DNA of 64,000 bases. It comes from Thermomonas flagellata (GTDB lineage: Bacteria; Pseudomonadota; Gammaproteobacteria; Xanthomonadales; Xanthomonadaceae). Position numbers and translations under genes: made by a program. Shown here one piece after another: positions 11,068 through 20,227 of the stretch. The notes beneath the pieces are model-generated. The model was not told where the DNA came from and searched no databases. It saw nothing but the letters and a program-made list of their open reading frames with translations. Where the stretch lies: positions 62,001 through 126,000 of the forward strand of contig NZ_JAJOZK010000001.1 of assembly GCF_022419185.1 (NCBI RefSeq), in the 5' to 3' direction. How positions within the stretch are numbered: position 1 is the first letter of the stretch; each line of letters starts with the position of its first letter.

Positions 11068-11958
11068 ATGTCCCGCGCCGGACCCCCCGCCGCCCGCCCC
11101 GGTGACGTCACCGACGTGCTGCGGCTGCTGGCCTACCTGGTGCTGGCCGCGGTGCTGATGCTGCTCGACCACCGCGGCGGCTGGCTGCGCGCGCTGCGCA
11201 CCCACGCCGAGGTCGCGGTGCAGCCGCTGTGGTGGCTGGCCGAGCTGCCGGGGCGGATCGGCGCCGGCGTGCGCGAGAACCTGGCCAGCCGCGCGCAGCT
11301 GGCCGAAGACAACCGCGTGCTGCGCAACGCGCTGCTGCTGCAGGCCGCACGCAATGCGCGCCTGCAGGCGGCGGCGGCGGAGAACGCGCGCCTGCGCGCG
11401 CTGCTCGGCGGCGCCGAGCGCAACCGCCTGGACGTGCAGCTGGCCAGCATCCTCGACATCGACCTCGACCCCACCCGCCAGCGCCTGGTGCTGGATGCCG
11501 GCAGTGCGGACGGCGTGCGCGTCGGGCAGGCGGTGATCGACGCCGGCGGCCTGCTCGGGCAGGTCACCGCGGTCACCCCCTCCAGCGCGCACGTGCTGCT
11601 GATCACCGACCCCGACCACGCGTTGCCGGCGATGGTCGCGCGCAGCGGGGTACGGGTGATGGTGTACGGCAGCGGCCGCAGCGACCTGCTGCGCGCGGCC
11701 GACATCCCGCTGTCGGCGGATGTGCGCGAGGGCGATGTGCTGCTGACCTCCGGGCTGGGCGGGCGCTTCCCGGCCGGCTTCGCGGTCGGCACCCTGGGGA
11801 GGCTGCGCACCGACGACAGCCGCGCCTTCCTGGAGGCGGACGTGACCCCGGCCGCGCAGCTCGACCGCGGCCGCGACGTGCTGCTGCTGCGCGGCTACCG
11901 CCCGCCGCCGCCGGCCCCGCCGCCGTCGCCGGCGGCCCGCGCCGGAGCGCCGCGATGA
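11068..11958 (+). CDS. mreC: MreC, elongasome scaffold
   Basis: MreC is a periplasmic bitopic protein that links MreB/MreD to PBP2-RodA. The 296-residue product has one N-terminal membrane helix (LLAYLVLAAVLMLLDHRGG), a coiled coil (about residues 70-115, ending AENARLRALLGG), and the paired beta-barrel domain with DAGSADGVRVGQAVID and GGLLGQVTAVTPSSAHVLLITD. The C-terminus ends in a Pro/Ala tail. Its stop overlaps the mreD start (ATGA at 11955), typical of tight coupling. Confidence 0.96.
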   Translation: MSRAGPPAARPGDVTDVLRLLAYLVLAAVLMLLDHRGGWLRALRTHAEVAVQPLWWLAELPGRIGAGVRENLASRAQLAEDNRVLRNALLLQAARNARLQAAAAENARLRALLGGAERNRLDVQLASILDIDLDPTRQRLVLDAGSADGVRVGQAVIDAGGLLGQVTAVTPSSAHVLLITDPDHALPAMVARSGVRVMVYGSGRSDLLRAADIPLSADVREGDVLLTSGLGGRFPAGFAVGTLGRLRTDDSRAFLEADVTPAAQLDRGRDVLLLRGYRPPPPAPPPSPAARAGAPR

Positions 11959-12434
11959 GCCGCGCGCGCAACCCGTGGGTGCTGCCGGTCAGCCTGCTGC
12001 TGGCGATCCTGCTCGGACTGGTGCCGCTGCCGGGCGTGCTGCAGCCGCTGCGCCCGTACTGGCTGGCGCTGGTGCTGGCCTACTGGGTGCTGGAGGCGCC
12101 GGCCAAGGTCGGGCTGGGCGCGGCGTTCCTGCTCGGGCTGGCGGCCGACCTCGCCTATGGCGGGCTGCTCGGTGAGCAGGCGATGCGCCTGACCATCCTG
12201 ACCTTCATCCTCGAGCGCTTCCGTGCGCGCCTGCGCTTCTTCCCGGTCTCGCAGCAGGCGCTGGCGATCGGCGTGCTGCTGTTCAACGACCGCGTGGTCA
12301 GCCTCGCCATCCACCTGGTGGTGGGCGCGGTGCTGCTGCCGTGGACGTTCTGGATCGCGCCGCTGGTCGGCATGCTGCTGTGGCCGCCGCTGCGGCTGGT
12401 GCTGGATGCGCTGCGCCTGCAGCGGCGGGGCTGA
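11955..12434 (+). CDS. mreD: MreD, elongasome membrane protein
   Basis: The 159-residue protein has about five membrane helices and the MreD-like central motif GLAADLAYGGLLGEQAMRL. MreD is an inner-membrane partner of MreC required for rod shape. The ATG at 11955 overlaps the mreC stop, and the gene ends 3 bp before the mrdA GTG. Sequence conservation in this family is low, so the call relies partly on position within the cluster. Confidence 0.93.
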   Translation: MSRARNPWVLPVSLLLAILLGLVPLPGVLQPLRPYWLALVLAYWVLEAPAKVGLGAAFLLGLAADLAYGGLLGEQAMRLTILTFILERFRARLRFFPVSQQALAIGVLLFNDRVVSLAIHLVVGAVLLPWTFWIAPLVGMLLWPPLRLVLDALRLQRRG

Positions 12435-12437
12435 GCC

Positions 12438-14432
12438 GTGGCGCGCGCGTCCCGCCCGCTCAAGGACCACGCCGGCGAGGCGCGCCTGCTGCGCGCGCGC
12501 GCGCTGGCCGGGTTCCTGCTGGTGCTGGCCGGGATGCTGGCGCTGGCCGGCTGGTACTTCCACCTGCAGGTGGTGCGCCACGCCGAGTTCGCCACCCGTT
12601 CCGACGCCAACCGCCTGCGGCTGGTGCCGGTGGTGCCGGCGCGCGGGCTGATCTACGACCGCAAGGGGCGGATCCTGGCCGAGAACGTCTCCGCCTGGCG
12701 GCTGGACGCGGTGCCCGAGCGCGCCGGCGACGGCGCCGCCCTGCTGCAGCGCCTGCGCACGGTGGTGGCGATCGACGACGAGCAGGCCGAGCGCTTCCTG
12801 CGCGACTACCGCGCCGCGCGCCCGTTCCAGCCGGTCACGGTCAAGCTCAAGCTGAGCGACGAGGAGGCGGCGCGCTTCGCGGTCGACCGCTGGCGCTTCC
12901 CCGGGGTCGAGCTGGTGCCCTACCTGAACCGGGTGTACCCCTACGGCGAGCTGTTCGCGCACGTGATCGGCTATGTCGGCCGGGTGGACGAGAAGGACCT
13001 GGCCGCGCTCGGGCCGGCCGGCGCGGTCTATACCCACATCGGCAAGACCGGGCTGGAGCGCTACTACGACGCCCAGCTGCGCGGGCGCCCCGGCTACCGC
13101 CGGCTGGAGACCAATGTCGCCGGGCGCACCGTGCGCGTGCTCGACACCGTGCCGGCGGTGCCCGGCACCGACCTGCGGCTCTCGATCGACCTCGACCTGC
13201 AGCGGGCGATGGTGCAGGCGTTCGGCGACCTGGAGGGCACCGCGGTCGCGCTCGATCCGCGCACCGGCGAGATCCTGGCGATGGTCAGCCTGCCCGCGTT
13301 CGACCCCAACCTGTTCGTCAACGGCATCAGCCACGCCGCCTACCGCGCGCTGGTCGAGAACCCCTCGCGCCCGCAGTTCAACCGCGCGGTGCTCGGCGGG
13401 GTCGCGCCCGGCTCCACCATCAAGCCGTTCATCGGGCTGGCCGGGTTGGACAGCGGCCTGCGCACGCCGGAGGACAAGGTGCTCTCCACCGGCATGTTCT
13501 ACCTGCCGGGGCAAAGCCGCGGCTACGGCGACTCCCACCGCGGCGGGCACGGCTGGACCGACCTGCGCAAGTCGATCTACGAGTCGGTCAACACCTACTA
13601 CTACAAGCTCGCGCTCGACCTCGGCATCCAGCGCCTGGACGAATACCTGGCGCGCTACGGCTTCGGCGCGCCGACCGGGGTCGACCTCGCCGGCGAGACC
13701 GCCGGCATCCTGCCCTCGCCGGAATGGAAGGCCAAGAACGCGCCGCGCCAGGGCAAGTGGTACCCGGGCGACACCGTCATCACCGGCATCGGCCAGGGCT
13801 TCTGGAAGGTGACCCCGCTGCAGCTGGCGCAGGGCACCGCGGCGCTCGGCAACGGCGGCTGGCTGCGCCGCCCGCACCTGGTGAAGGACACCCGCGCCGG
13901 CGTGACCGCGCCGTGGCAGCCGGTGCCGCTGGCGCCGCCGCGCCGGATCAGCGAGCGTGCCGACCACCTGCAGGCGGTGCGCGAGGGCATGATCGGCACC
14001 GTGCACGGCCCCGGCACCGCGACCAACATCCGCGCCGGCCTGACCTACCTGATCGCCAGCAAGACCGGCACCGCGCAGGTGATCAGCCGGCGCGGCACCG
14101 CCGCGCTCGACCCGCGCAGCCTGCCGCTCAACCTGCGCCACCGCGGGCTGTTCATCGCGTATGCGCCGGCGCAGGACCCGCAGATCGCGATCGCGGTCGC
14201 GGTCGAGGGCGGCGGCTACGGGGCCTCCAGCGCGGCGCCGATCGCGCGCAAGGTGCTGGACGCCTGGCTGCTCGGCAAGTTCCCGGCGCCGGAGGCCACC
14301 GACACCGGCGAGGCCGCCGCCAAGCCGGACTTCAGCAATGTGCGGGGCAGCCCGGACGCAACCCCGGTTATGCCCGCGCCGCAGGCATCGGGCCGGACGC
14401 CGCCTGCCGCCGCCAGCGGAGAACGGCGATGA
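12438..14432 (+). CDS. mrdA: PBP2, elongation-specific peptidoglycan transpeptidase
   Basis: This monofunctional class B penicillin-binding protein crosslinks lateral wall peptidoglycan with RodA. The 664-residue protein has one N-terminal membrane helix (about residues 22-42), the pedestal domain with ARGLIYDRKGRILAEN, and a transpeptidase domain with all active-site motifs: STIK (in APGSTIKPFIGLAG), SVN (ESVNTYYYKLA) and KTGTAQ. The start is GTG at 12438, 3 bp after mreD; the product aligns with family N-termini (HAGEARLLRARALAG). The C-terminal ~40 residues are a low-complexity Ala/Pro tail. The stop overlaps the rodA start. Confidence 0.97.
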   Translation: MARASRPLKDHAGEARLLRARALAGFLLVLAGMLALAGWYFHLQVVRHAEFATRSDANRLRLVPVVPARGLIYDRKGRILAENVSAWRLDAVPERAGDGAALLQRLRTVVAIDDEQAERFLRDYRAARPFQPVTVKLKLSDEEAARFAVDRWRFPGVELVPYLNRVYPYGELFAHVIGYVGRVDEKDLAALGPAGAVYTHIGKTGLERYYDAQLRGRPGYRRLETNVAGRTVRVLDTVPAVPGTDLRLSIDLDLQRAMVQAFGDLEGTAVALDPRTGEILAMVSLPAFDPNLFVNGISHAAYRALVENPSRPQFNRAVLGGVAPGSTIKPFIGLAGLDSGLRTPEDKVLSTGMFYLPGQSRGYGDSHRGGHGWTDLRKSIYESVNTYYYKLALDLGIQRLDEYLARYGFGAPTGVDLAGETAGILPSPEWKAKNAPRQGKWYPGDTVITGIGQGFWKVTPLQLAQGTAALGNGGWLRRPHLVKDTRAGVTAPWQPVPLAPPRRISERADHLQAVREGMIGTVHGPGTATNIRAGLTYLIASKTGTAQVISRRGTAALDPRSLPLNLRHRGLFIAYAPAQDPQIAIAVAVEGGGYGASSAAPIARKVLDAWLLGKFPAPEATDTGEAAAKPDFSNVRGSPDATPVMPAPQASGRTPPAAASGERR

Positions 14433-15556
14433 GATGGCTGCTGCGCTGGCTGCTGGACCTGGCGCGGCGGCTGCTGGCGCCGTTCGACCTGCCGCTGCTG
14501 GCGGCGCTGCTGGTGCTGATGGGCATTGGCCTGGCCACCCTGTACAGCGCCAGCAACGGCTCCCTGCGGGTGGTGCTGGCGCAGTCCACCTATTTCGCGG
14601 TCGGCCTGGCCGGGCTGTGGGTGGCCGCACGCCTGCCGCTGCCGCTGCTCAGGCAGTTCACCCCGGCGATCTACGCCGCCTCGATCGTGCCGCTGCTGCT
14701 GGTGCTGGTGATCGGCAAGGGCAAGTACGGCAACCACTGGATCAGCCTCGGGGTCTTCAACGTGCAGCCGGCCGAGCTGGCCAAGCTGACCCTGCCGATG
14801 ATGCTGGCCTGGGTGTTCGACCGCCATCGGCTGCCGCCGCGGCTGCCGGTGCTGGCGCAGGCGCTGGCGGTGATCGCGCTGCCGGTCGGGCTGATCCTGC
14901 TGCAGCGCGACCTCGGCACCGCGGTGCTGGTGCTGGCCAGCGGCGTGATCGTGCTGTTCCTGGCCGGGGTGTCGTGGTGGTGGTTCGCCAGCGCCGGGAT
15001 CGCCGGGCTGGGCGCGTTCGCGTTCGTGATGCTGGCGCCGGTGGAATGGATGGGCTTCCTGCGCCCGTACCAGCAGGAGCGCCTGCTGATGTTCCGCAAC
15101 CCGGAGAACGACCCCATGGGCGCCGGCTGGAACATCATCCAGAGCAAGATCGCGATCGGCGGCGGCGGGCTGGCCGGCAAGGGCTGGGGGCAGGGCACCC
15201 AGTCGCACCTGAACTACCTGCCCGAGCACACCACCGACTTCGTGTTCTCGGTGCTGGCCGAGGATTTCGGCTGGCTCGGGGTGGTGCTGGTGCTGGCGCT
15301 GTACCTGTTCGTGATCGGCCGCTGCCTGTGGATCGCGGCCGAGGCGCGCGACGGCTACGGCCGCCTGCTGGCCGCGGCGCTGGGCCTGGCCCTGTTCGTG
15401 TACGTGCTGGTGAATGGCGGCATGGTCTCCGGCCTGCTGCCGGTGGTCGGGGTGCCGATGCCGCTGCTCAGCTACGGCGGCACCGCGCCGGTCACGCTGC
15501 TGCTGGGGTTCGGGGTGGTGATGGCAGTGCGCGCGCACCGCCCGGTGCATCGCTGA
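14429..15556 (+). CDS. rodA: RodA, SEDS peptidoglycan glycosyltransferase
   Basis: RodA polymerises lipid II in partnership with PBP2. The 375-residue product has about ten membrane helices and the SEDS signatures GKYGNHWISLGVFNVQPAEL and LNYLPEHTTDFVFSVLAEDFG; the latter includes the catalytic-type Asp of the family's extracellular loop. The C-terminal motif GVPMPLLSYGGT is intact. The ATG at 14429 overlaps the PBP2 stop, so the cognate pair is translationally coupled. Confidence 0.97.
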   Translation: MRWLLRWLLDLARRLLAPFDLPLLAALLVLMGIGLATLYSASNGSLRVVLAQSTYFAVGLAGLWVAARLPLPLLRQFTPAIYAASIVPLLLVLVIGKGKYGNHWISLGVFNVQPAELAKLTLPMMLAWVFDRHRLPPRLPVLAQALAVIALPVGLILLQRDLGTAVLVLASGVIVLFLAGVSWWWFASAGIAGLGAFAFVMLAPVEWMGFLRPYQQERLLMFRNPENDPMGAGWNIIQSKIAIGGGGLAGKGWGQGTQSHLNYLPEHTTDFVFSVLAEDFGWLGVVLVLALYLFVIGRCLWIAAEARDGYGRLLAAALGLALFVYVLVNGGMVSGLLPVVGVPMPLLSYGGTAPVTLLLGFGVVMAVRAHRPVHR

Positions 15557-15617
15557 GGCCCCACTGGCTGAATGCGCGGTTCGGGTCGCGCCGGGGCCGC
15601 GTGCTACCCTCGCGCCG

Positions 15618-16751
15618 ATGATCCGCCGCGTCCTGCCCCCGATCGCCGCGTTGGCCCTGGCGGCCTGCGCGGTGACCCCGCCGAAACCGGCCCGCGCCGG
15701 TGCCATCGCGCCGACCGCCGCTCCCGCAGCCGCGCCGGGCCCCGTCGCGCCACCGCCACCGGCAATGCCGGCGCCCGCGGATCTGGCGGCCGCACGCGCG
15801 GCGTTCGTGCGCGAGACCGCGCAGCGCTTCGGCATCCCGGCAGCGCAGATCGAGGCGACCCTGGCCCGCGCCCAGATCCGCGAGGGCGTGATCCGGGCGA
15901 TGGCGCGCCCGGCCGAGGCCAAACCCTGGCGCGAGTACCGTCCGATCTTCATCCAGCCCAAGCGGATTGACGACGGGCGTGCCTTCCTGGAGGCGCACCG
16001 CGCCGCCCTGCAGCGGGTCGAGGACCGCTACGGCGTGCCCAAGGAGATCATCGTCGCCATCCTCGGGGTGGAGACCAGCTACGGCCGCAACCAGGGCAAC
16101 TGGCCGGTGCTGGATGCGCTGTACACCCTGGCCTTCGCCTATCCGCGCAGCGGCGATCCGGCCCGGGTCGAGTACGAGAACCGGCGGCAGGCCTTCTTCC
16201 GCGACGAGCTGGCGCAGCTGTTCGCGCTGGGCAAGGAGGAGGGGCTGGACATCACCGCGCTCAAGGGCAGCTATGCCGGGGCAATGGGCTGGGGCCAGTT
16301 CATGCCCTCCAGCTACCGCCAGTACGCGGTGGACGGCGATGGCGACGGCCGGCGCGACCTGTTCGGCGACCTCGACGACGTGTTCGCCTCGGTCGCCAAC
16401 TACTTCGCGAAGAAGGGCCAGTGGCAGCGCGGCGGGCCGGTGATGGCGCGCGCGCTGCGCGCCCGGGACGCCGCGGCCTTCGCCAATCCCGGCAACGCGG
16501 TCACCCTCGACCAGTCGCTGGCGGGCCTGCAGGCGCAGGGCTACCGCGCCGCGGATCCGGCGGCGGTGCTGCACCTGGACGGCGGCCAGCCGGTGACCCT
16601 GATCACCCTCGACGGCGCGGACGGCCCCGAATACTGGATCGTGTACAACAATTTCCGCGCGATCACCGCCTACAACGTCTCGCGCCTGTACGCCACCGCG
16701 GTGTACCAGCTGGCGCAGGCGATCGCCGGGCCGCGGAGCGGCGGGGCATGA
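15618..16751 (+). CDS. mltB: MltB, membrane-bound lytic murein transglycosylase B
   Basis: This enzyme cleaves glycan strands of peptidoglycan, leaving 1,6-anhydro ends. The 377-residue precursor has a signal peptide with lipobox (LALAAC, Cys at about residue 17) and a Pro/Ala linker. The family-103 domain includes VPKEIIVAILGVETSYG, whose Glu is the expected catalytic residue, and GAMGWGQFMPSSYRQYAVD. It ends with a C-terminal segment TAYNVSRLYATAV typical of MltB. The overlap with rlpA (ATGA at 16748) places both wall enzymes in one unit. Confidence 0.95.
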   Translation: MIRRVLPPIAALALAACAVTPPKPARAGAIAPTAAPAAAPGPVAPPPPAMPAPADLAAARAAFVRETAQRFGIPAAQIEATLARAQIREGVIRAMARPAEAKPWREYRPIFIQPKRIDDGRAFLEAHRAALQRVEDRYGVPKEIIVAILGVETSYGRNQGNWPVLDALYTLAFAYPRSGDPARVEYENRRQAFFRDELAQLFALGKEEGLDITALKGSYAGAMGWGQFMPSSYRQYAVDGDGDGRRDLFGDLDDVFASVANYFAKKGQWQRGGPVMARALRARDAAAFANPGNAVTLDQSLAGLQAQGYRAADPAAVLHLDGGQPVTLITLDGADGPEYWIVYNNFRAITAYNVSRLYATAVYQLAQAIAGPRSGGA

Positions 16752-17941
16752 CGCGCGGCTGGCGCCTGGCGGGGGCGCTGCTGCCGCTGGTGTTGGCGGC
16801 CTGTGCGACCCCCCACGGTACCCGCACGCCCGGCCCGCTGGTGCACGTGCCGACCCCGCCGCCGGTGCCGGCGCAGCCGGCGCGCAAGGTCTCGCCCTAC
16901 GCGCCGGCGCAGGAGGACCCGTCCAAGCGCGGCGACTACGTGGCCGGCGGCCTGTTCCGCCCCGGCGAGCCGGACACCGTGCCCGCCGACATCCCGGACG
17001 TGGACGCCATCCCGGAGCCGGAGGTGCGCGCCGAGCCGCGCGCCGCCACCGGCAACCGCGACTACGTGGTGCTCGGCAAGCGCTACCGGGTGCTGGATTC
17101 CGAGCACGGCTACGTCGAGGAGGGGCTGGCCTCGTACTACGGCACCAAGTTCCACCGCCGCCGCACCTCCAGCGGTGAGGTGTACGACATGTACGCCTTT
17201 ACCGGCGCGCATCGCAGCCTGCCGCTGCCGAGCTTCGCGCGGGTGACCAACCTGGACAACGGCAAGTCGGTGATCGTACGCATCAACGACCGCGGCCCGT
17301 TCCATTCCGACCGCCTGATCGACCTCAGCTACGCCGCCGCGGTCAAGCTCGGCTACCGCGAGCGCGGCACCGCGCGGGTGCGGGTGGAGGCGCTGGTCCC
17401 GGAGGACGCGCCGCCGGCGGACGCCGCGCCCAGCGGGCTCGACCGCTGGGTCGCGCAGGCCGGCCCCGCCGCCGCCACCGGACCTGCGGCCAGCGCCGCC
17501 GGCGACCCGCCGGTCCCGGCTCCGGCTTCGGCCCAGGCGGCAGCGCGGTTCGAGGCCCGCGCGCCGGACGGGCAGGCGCGCAGCGCGGATGAATTCGAGG
17601 CGTGGATGCGTGCGCGCGGGATCCGCGTGGCCCGCGGCCGGCCGGCCGATCCGGCACCCACGCCGGTCGCGGCGACAGCGCCTGCCGCGCAGGCCGCGGC
17701 AGCGGCGGAGGCCGGCGTGGTCCTGCAGGTCGCCAGCTATGCCAGCGAGGACGCCGCGCGCCAGGCCCAGCAGCGGCTGGCGCAGGCGGCGATCGCCGGG
17801 GCCAGCGTGCGCGACGCCGAGCTCGGCGGGCGCCGGCTGTGGCGGCTGCGGATCGGGCCGGTGCCGGAGGCGCAGGTCGCGGAACTCCGCGCCCGCCTCG
17901 CCGGTCTGGGCTTCGGCCCGCCGCTGCGCGTGCGCGAGTGA
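16748..17941 (+). CDS. rlpA: RlpA, septal-ring lytic transglycosylase with SPOR domain
   Basis: The 397-residue lipoprotein (lipobox VLAAC, Cys at about residue 18) has a Pro-rich linker and a double-psi beta-barrel domain: GLASYYGTKFHRRRTSSGEVYDMYAFTGAHRSLPLPSFARVTN and the conserved INDRGPF. A long Ala/Pro linker leads to a C-terminal SPOR domain (about residues 320-395), which binds denuded glycans at the division septum. RlpA proteins with this layout cleave or bind naked glycan strands. It sits between mltB and dacC, as in many gammaproteobacteria. Confidence 0.93.
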   Translation: MTRGWRLAGALLPLVLAACATPHGTRTPGPLVHVPTPPPVPAQPARKVSPYAPAQEDPSKRGDYVAGGLFRPGEPDTVPADIPDVDAIPEPEVRAEPRAATGNRDYVVLGKRYRVLDSEHGYVEEGLASYYGTKFHRRRTSSGEVYDMYAFTGAHRSLPLPSFARVTNLDNGKSVIVRINDRGPFHSDRLIDLSYAAAVKLGYRERGTARVRVEALVPEDAPPADAAPSGLDRWVAQAGPAAATGPAASAAGDPPVPAPASAQAAARFEARAPDGQARSADEFEAWMRARGIRVARGRPADPAPTPVAATAPAAQAAAAAEAGVVLQVASYASEDAARQAQQRLAQAAIAGASVRDAELGGRRLWRLRIGPVPEAQVAELRARLAGLGFGPPLRVRE

Positions 17942-18020
17942 TGCCGCGGCGGGCGCCCACCGCGCCTTACAATCCCGTCCTTTGACCGCGCGCCGCCGCG
18001 CGCGCCCGGAGCCGTCCCCG

Positions 18021-19232
18021 ATGCCCTCCCGCCTTGCCGTCCCCGCCCTGGCCAGCGCCGCCTTCGTCCTCGCCGCCGGCCTCGCCCTCGCCCAAGCCCC
18101 GGCGCCCGCCCCGGCGCGCCCGGCCGCGCTGAGCGACAGCCTGCCGATCCCGGAGGCACCGGCGCCCAAGGTCAGCAAGGCCTGGCTGGTGATGGACTAC
18201 GCCACCGGCCAGGTGCTGGCCGGCGAGAACATCCACGCGCCGGTCGAGCCGGCCAGCATCACCAAGGTGATGACCAGCTACGTGATCGCCGCGGAGATGG
18301 CCGCCGGCAAGATCAAGCCGGACGACCCGGTGCTGATGAGCGAGCACGCCTGGCGCACCGGCGGCGCCGGCACCGACGGCAGCTACAGCGGGTTCGAGGT
18401 GAACAAGACCGCGCCCTTGGTGGAGATGGAAAAGGGCATGGTGGTGCAGTCCGGCAACGACGCCGCGATCGCGCTGGCCGAGCACGTGGCCGGCAGCGAG
18501 CAGGCGTTCGCGCAGCTGATGAACGCCTATGCCAAGAAGCTCGGGATGAAGAACTCCCACTTCGTCAACCCGCACGGGCTGTCCGCCGAGGGCCATCTCA
18601 CCACCGCCTACGACCTGGCCCTGCTCGGGCGCGCGCTGATCCGCGACTTCCCGGTCGCCTACAGCTACAACAAGATCAAGGAATTCACGGTCGGCCCGAT
18701 CACCCAGCCCAACCGCAACCTGCTGCTGTGGCGTGACCCGTCGGTGGACGGCATCAAGACCGGGCACACCTCCAGTGCCGGCTACTGCCTGATGGCCTCG
18801 GCCAAGCGCGGCGACATGCGCCTGATCACGGTGGTGATGGGCGATAGCAGCGAGAACCAGCGCGCGGTGGATTCGCAGGCGCTGCTGAACTGGGGCTTCC
18901 GCTTCTTCGAGACGCATGCCCTGTACGGCCCGGGCAAGCCGCTCGCCACGCCCAAGGTGTGGAAGGGCGAGGCGCGCACGGTGCCGGTCGGGGTCGCGCA
19001 GCCGCTGCTGGTGACCACCCCGCGCGGCCAGTACGCGCGCCTGAAGGCGAGCATGGACCTGCCGAAGTCGCTGGTGGCGCCGATCGCCAAGGGCCAGCGG
19101 CTGGGCACGGTCAAGGTCACCCTCGACGGCAAGCCGGTCGCGCAGGCGCCGCTGGTGGCGCTGGCCGCGGTCGAGCAGGGCGGCTTCTTCCGCCGCCTGT
19201 GGGACGCGCTGCTGCTGTGGTGGCAGGGCTGA
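18021..19232 (+). CDS. dacC: D-alanyl-D-alanine carboxypeptidase (PBP5/6 type)
   Basis: This low-molecular-mass penicillin-binding protein trims pentapeptide stems. The 403-residue precursor has a signal peptide (to about residue 25), active-site SITK (in VEPASITKVMTSYV), SGN (VVQSGNDAAIAL) and KTG (GIKTGHTSSAGYC), then a beta-rich second domain. The C-terminal amphipathic membrane anchor GGFFRRLWDALLLWWQG is plain. The gene closes the cell-wall cluster. In relatives ybeD-lipB-lipA normally follows directly; here a cassette intervenes. dacA is an equally used name. Confidence 0.94.
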   Translation: MPSRLAVPALASAAFVLAAGLALAQAPAPAPARPAALSDSLPIPEAPAPKVSKAWLVMDYATGQVLAGENIHAPVEPASITKVMTSYVIAAEMAAGKIKPDDPVLMSEHAWRTGGAGTDGSYSGFEVNKTAPLVEMEKGMVVQSGNDAAIALAEHVAGSEQAFAQLMNAYAKKLGMKNSHFVNPHGLSAEGHLTTAYDLALLGRALIRDFPVAYSYNKIKEFTVGPITQPNRNLLLWRDPSVDGIKTGHTSSAGYCLMASAKRGDMRLITVVMGDSSENQRAVDSQALLNWGFRFFETHALYGPGKPLATPKVWKGEARTVPVGVAQPLLVTTPRGQYARLKASMDLPKSLVAPIAKGQRLGTVKVTLDGKPVAQAPLVALAAVEQGGFFRRLWDALLLWWQG

Positions 19233-19323
19233 GGCCCGATCGGGCTGCGTTGCAGCATGACACTCTAGGGTCGATGCCTTAGCTTGCTAATGCCCATAAG
19301 GGCAATGCTAGGGGTGACCAGAG

Positions 19324-20107
19324 ATGACGCACATTAAACAGAAGGCCGGGCTGCGACTCGCGGTTGGACTGATTTGTGTCTGTATGTCTACTCAGGTGTT
19401 CGGGCAGCAGTGGGGGGGGGGAGACTATATTTGAGGCGAATGGAGACGAACGATTTTTCTTGATCGATGGTGCTTTTGGTTTTGGTGAGATCAAGGCTCC
19501 GTTCGGCTCAGCAGTCATCGATATGGCCTCCGGTGGAATGCTGGTGAATACCGAATCGGGAAGCTTCCAAGTCGGGCTGAGTGATGTGGTTGCTGAGGCT
19601 TCAAGGTACGATTCAGCGCTCCAGGGGTACATCAATAGTCAGTTAGATTTCTATTTCATGCGCGGAGGAGTGTCGCTGTATGCTGAAAGCAGGGGGGATT
19701 CGCACTCCTTGAATGGGCCGCGTGAGTATTGCAACTTTGTTGGCTGCGATCCAATGTTTTCTGGCTGGTATCCTGGTTACGATGACCAGTTCTTTTTCGA
19801 GCTATTTCAAAAAAGGCCGCCAGGGGTTCCGCCGGCGCCACGGCCTCCATCCCATGAAGAATGTGTGGCTGCATTTGAGGATGTCGTAGAAGCCAGGCTG
19901 GCGGTTGATCAGGCCGAGGAAGTATGCAAATTGGCCGCGCGTTCAGGCAGTAAAGCCAAAGGCGTCGCGTGTGGTTTAATGCTGCTCTACGGCGCCATTA
20001 AAACTTCCCAGGCTGCCAATCGGGGCGCGGGCTGCGCGGTGCCGCCGGAACCACCGCCGCCGCCGCCAGAGCACGGGTATTACACCTGGTGGGGGTGGAC
20101 GAACTAA
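19324..20107 (+). pseudogene. Secreted four-cysteine protein B, frame broken at a G10 tract
   Basis: ATG 19324 opens a signal peptide (MTHIKQKAGLRLAVGLICVC, cleavage near VFG-Q) that runs into ten consecutive G (19412-19421) and then stops at 19432-19434. The remaining ~230 codons continue in the next frame, reading TIFEANGDERFFLIDG onward. Loss of one G (or gain of two) would give one exported protein of about 260 residues. Its C-terminal half has cysteine codons at 19862, 19925, 19970 and 20033 (C-x20-C-x14-C-x20-C), then a Pro-rich tail ending YYTWWGWTN. This module matches the gene at 7775. A sample line is about 55% GC against 70-75% for neighbours. It may be an on/off gene, a pseudogene or a homopolymer read error. 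Confidence 0.65.
19412..19421 (+). repeat. G10 homopolymer inside a coding sequence
   Basis: Ten G in a row lie at codons 30-33 of the secreted four-cysteine gene, just after its signal peptide. Tracts of this kind slip during replication and are classic phase-variation switches. In the state seen here the gene is OFF; nine or twelve G would put it ON. Confidence 0.9.
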
Positions 20108-20227
20108 CGAACTAAAAGAATCGGCGCTAATGCGGGCCTAGCTCGGGTTGGTCGGGGCTGAGGGCCTGCCATGCTTCGGCCTCACTGAGCCGACAGCGGA
20201 GCGGATTGCGACTGACGCGGTGAATTG

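Noticed and set aside
11895-14630. Minus-strand open frame of about 900 codons across mreD and mrdA
   Set aside because: Antisense shadow of well-supported cell-wall genes; no domain recognisable.
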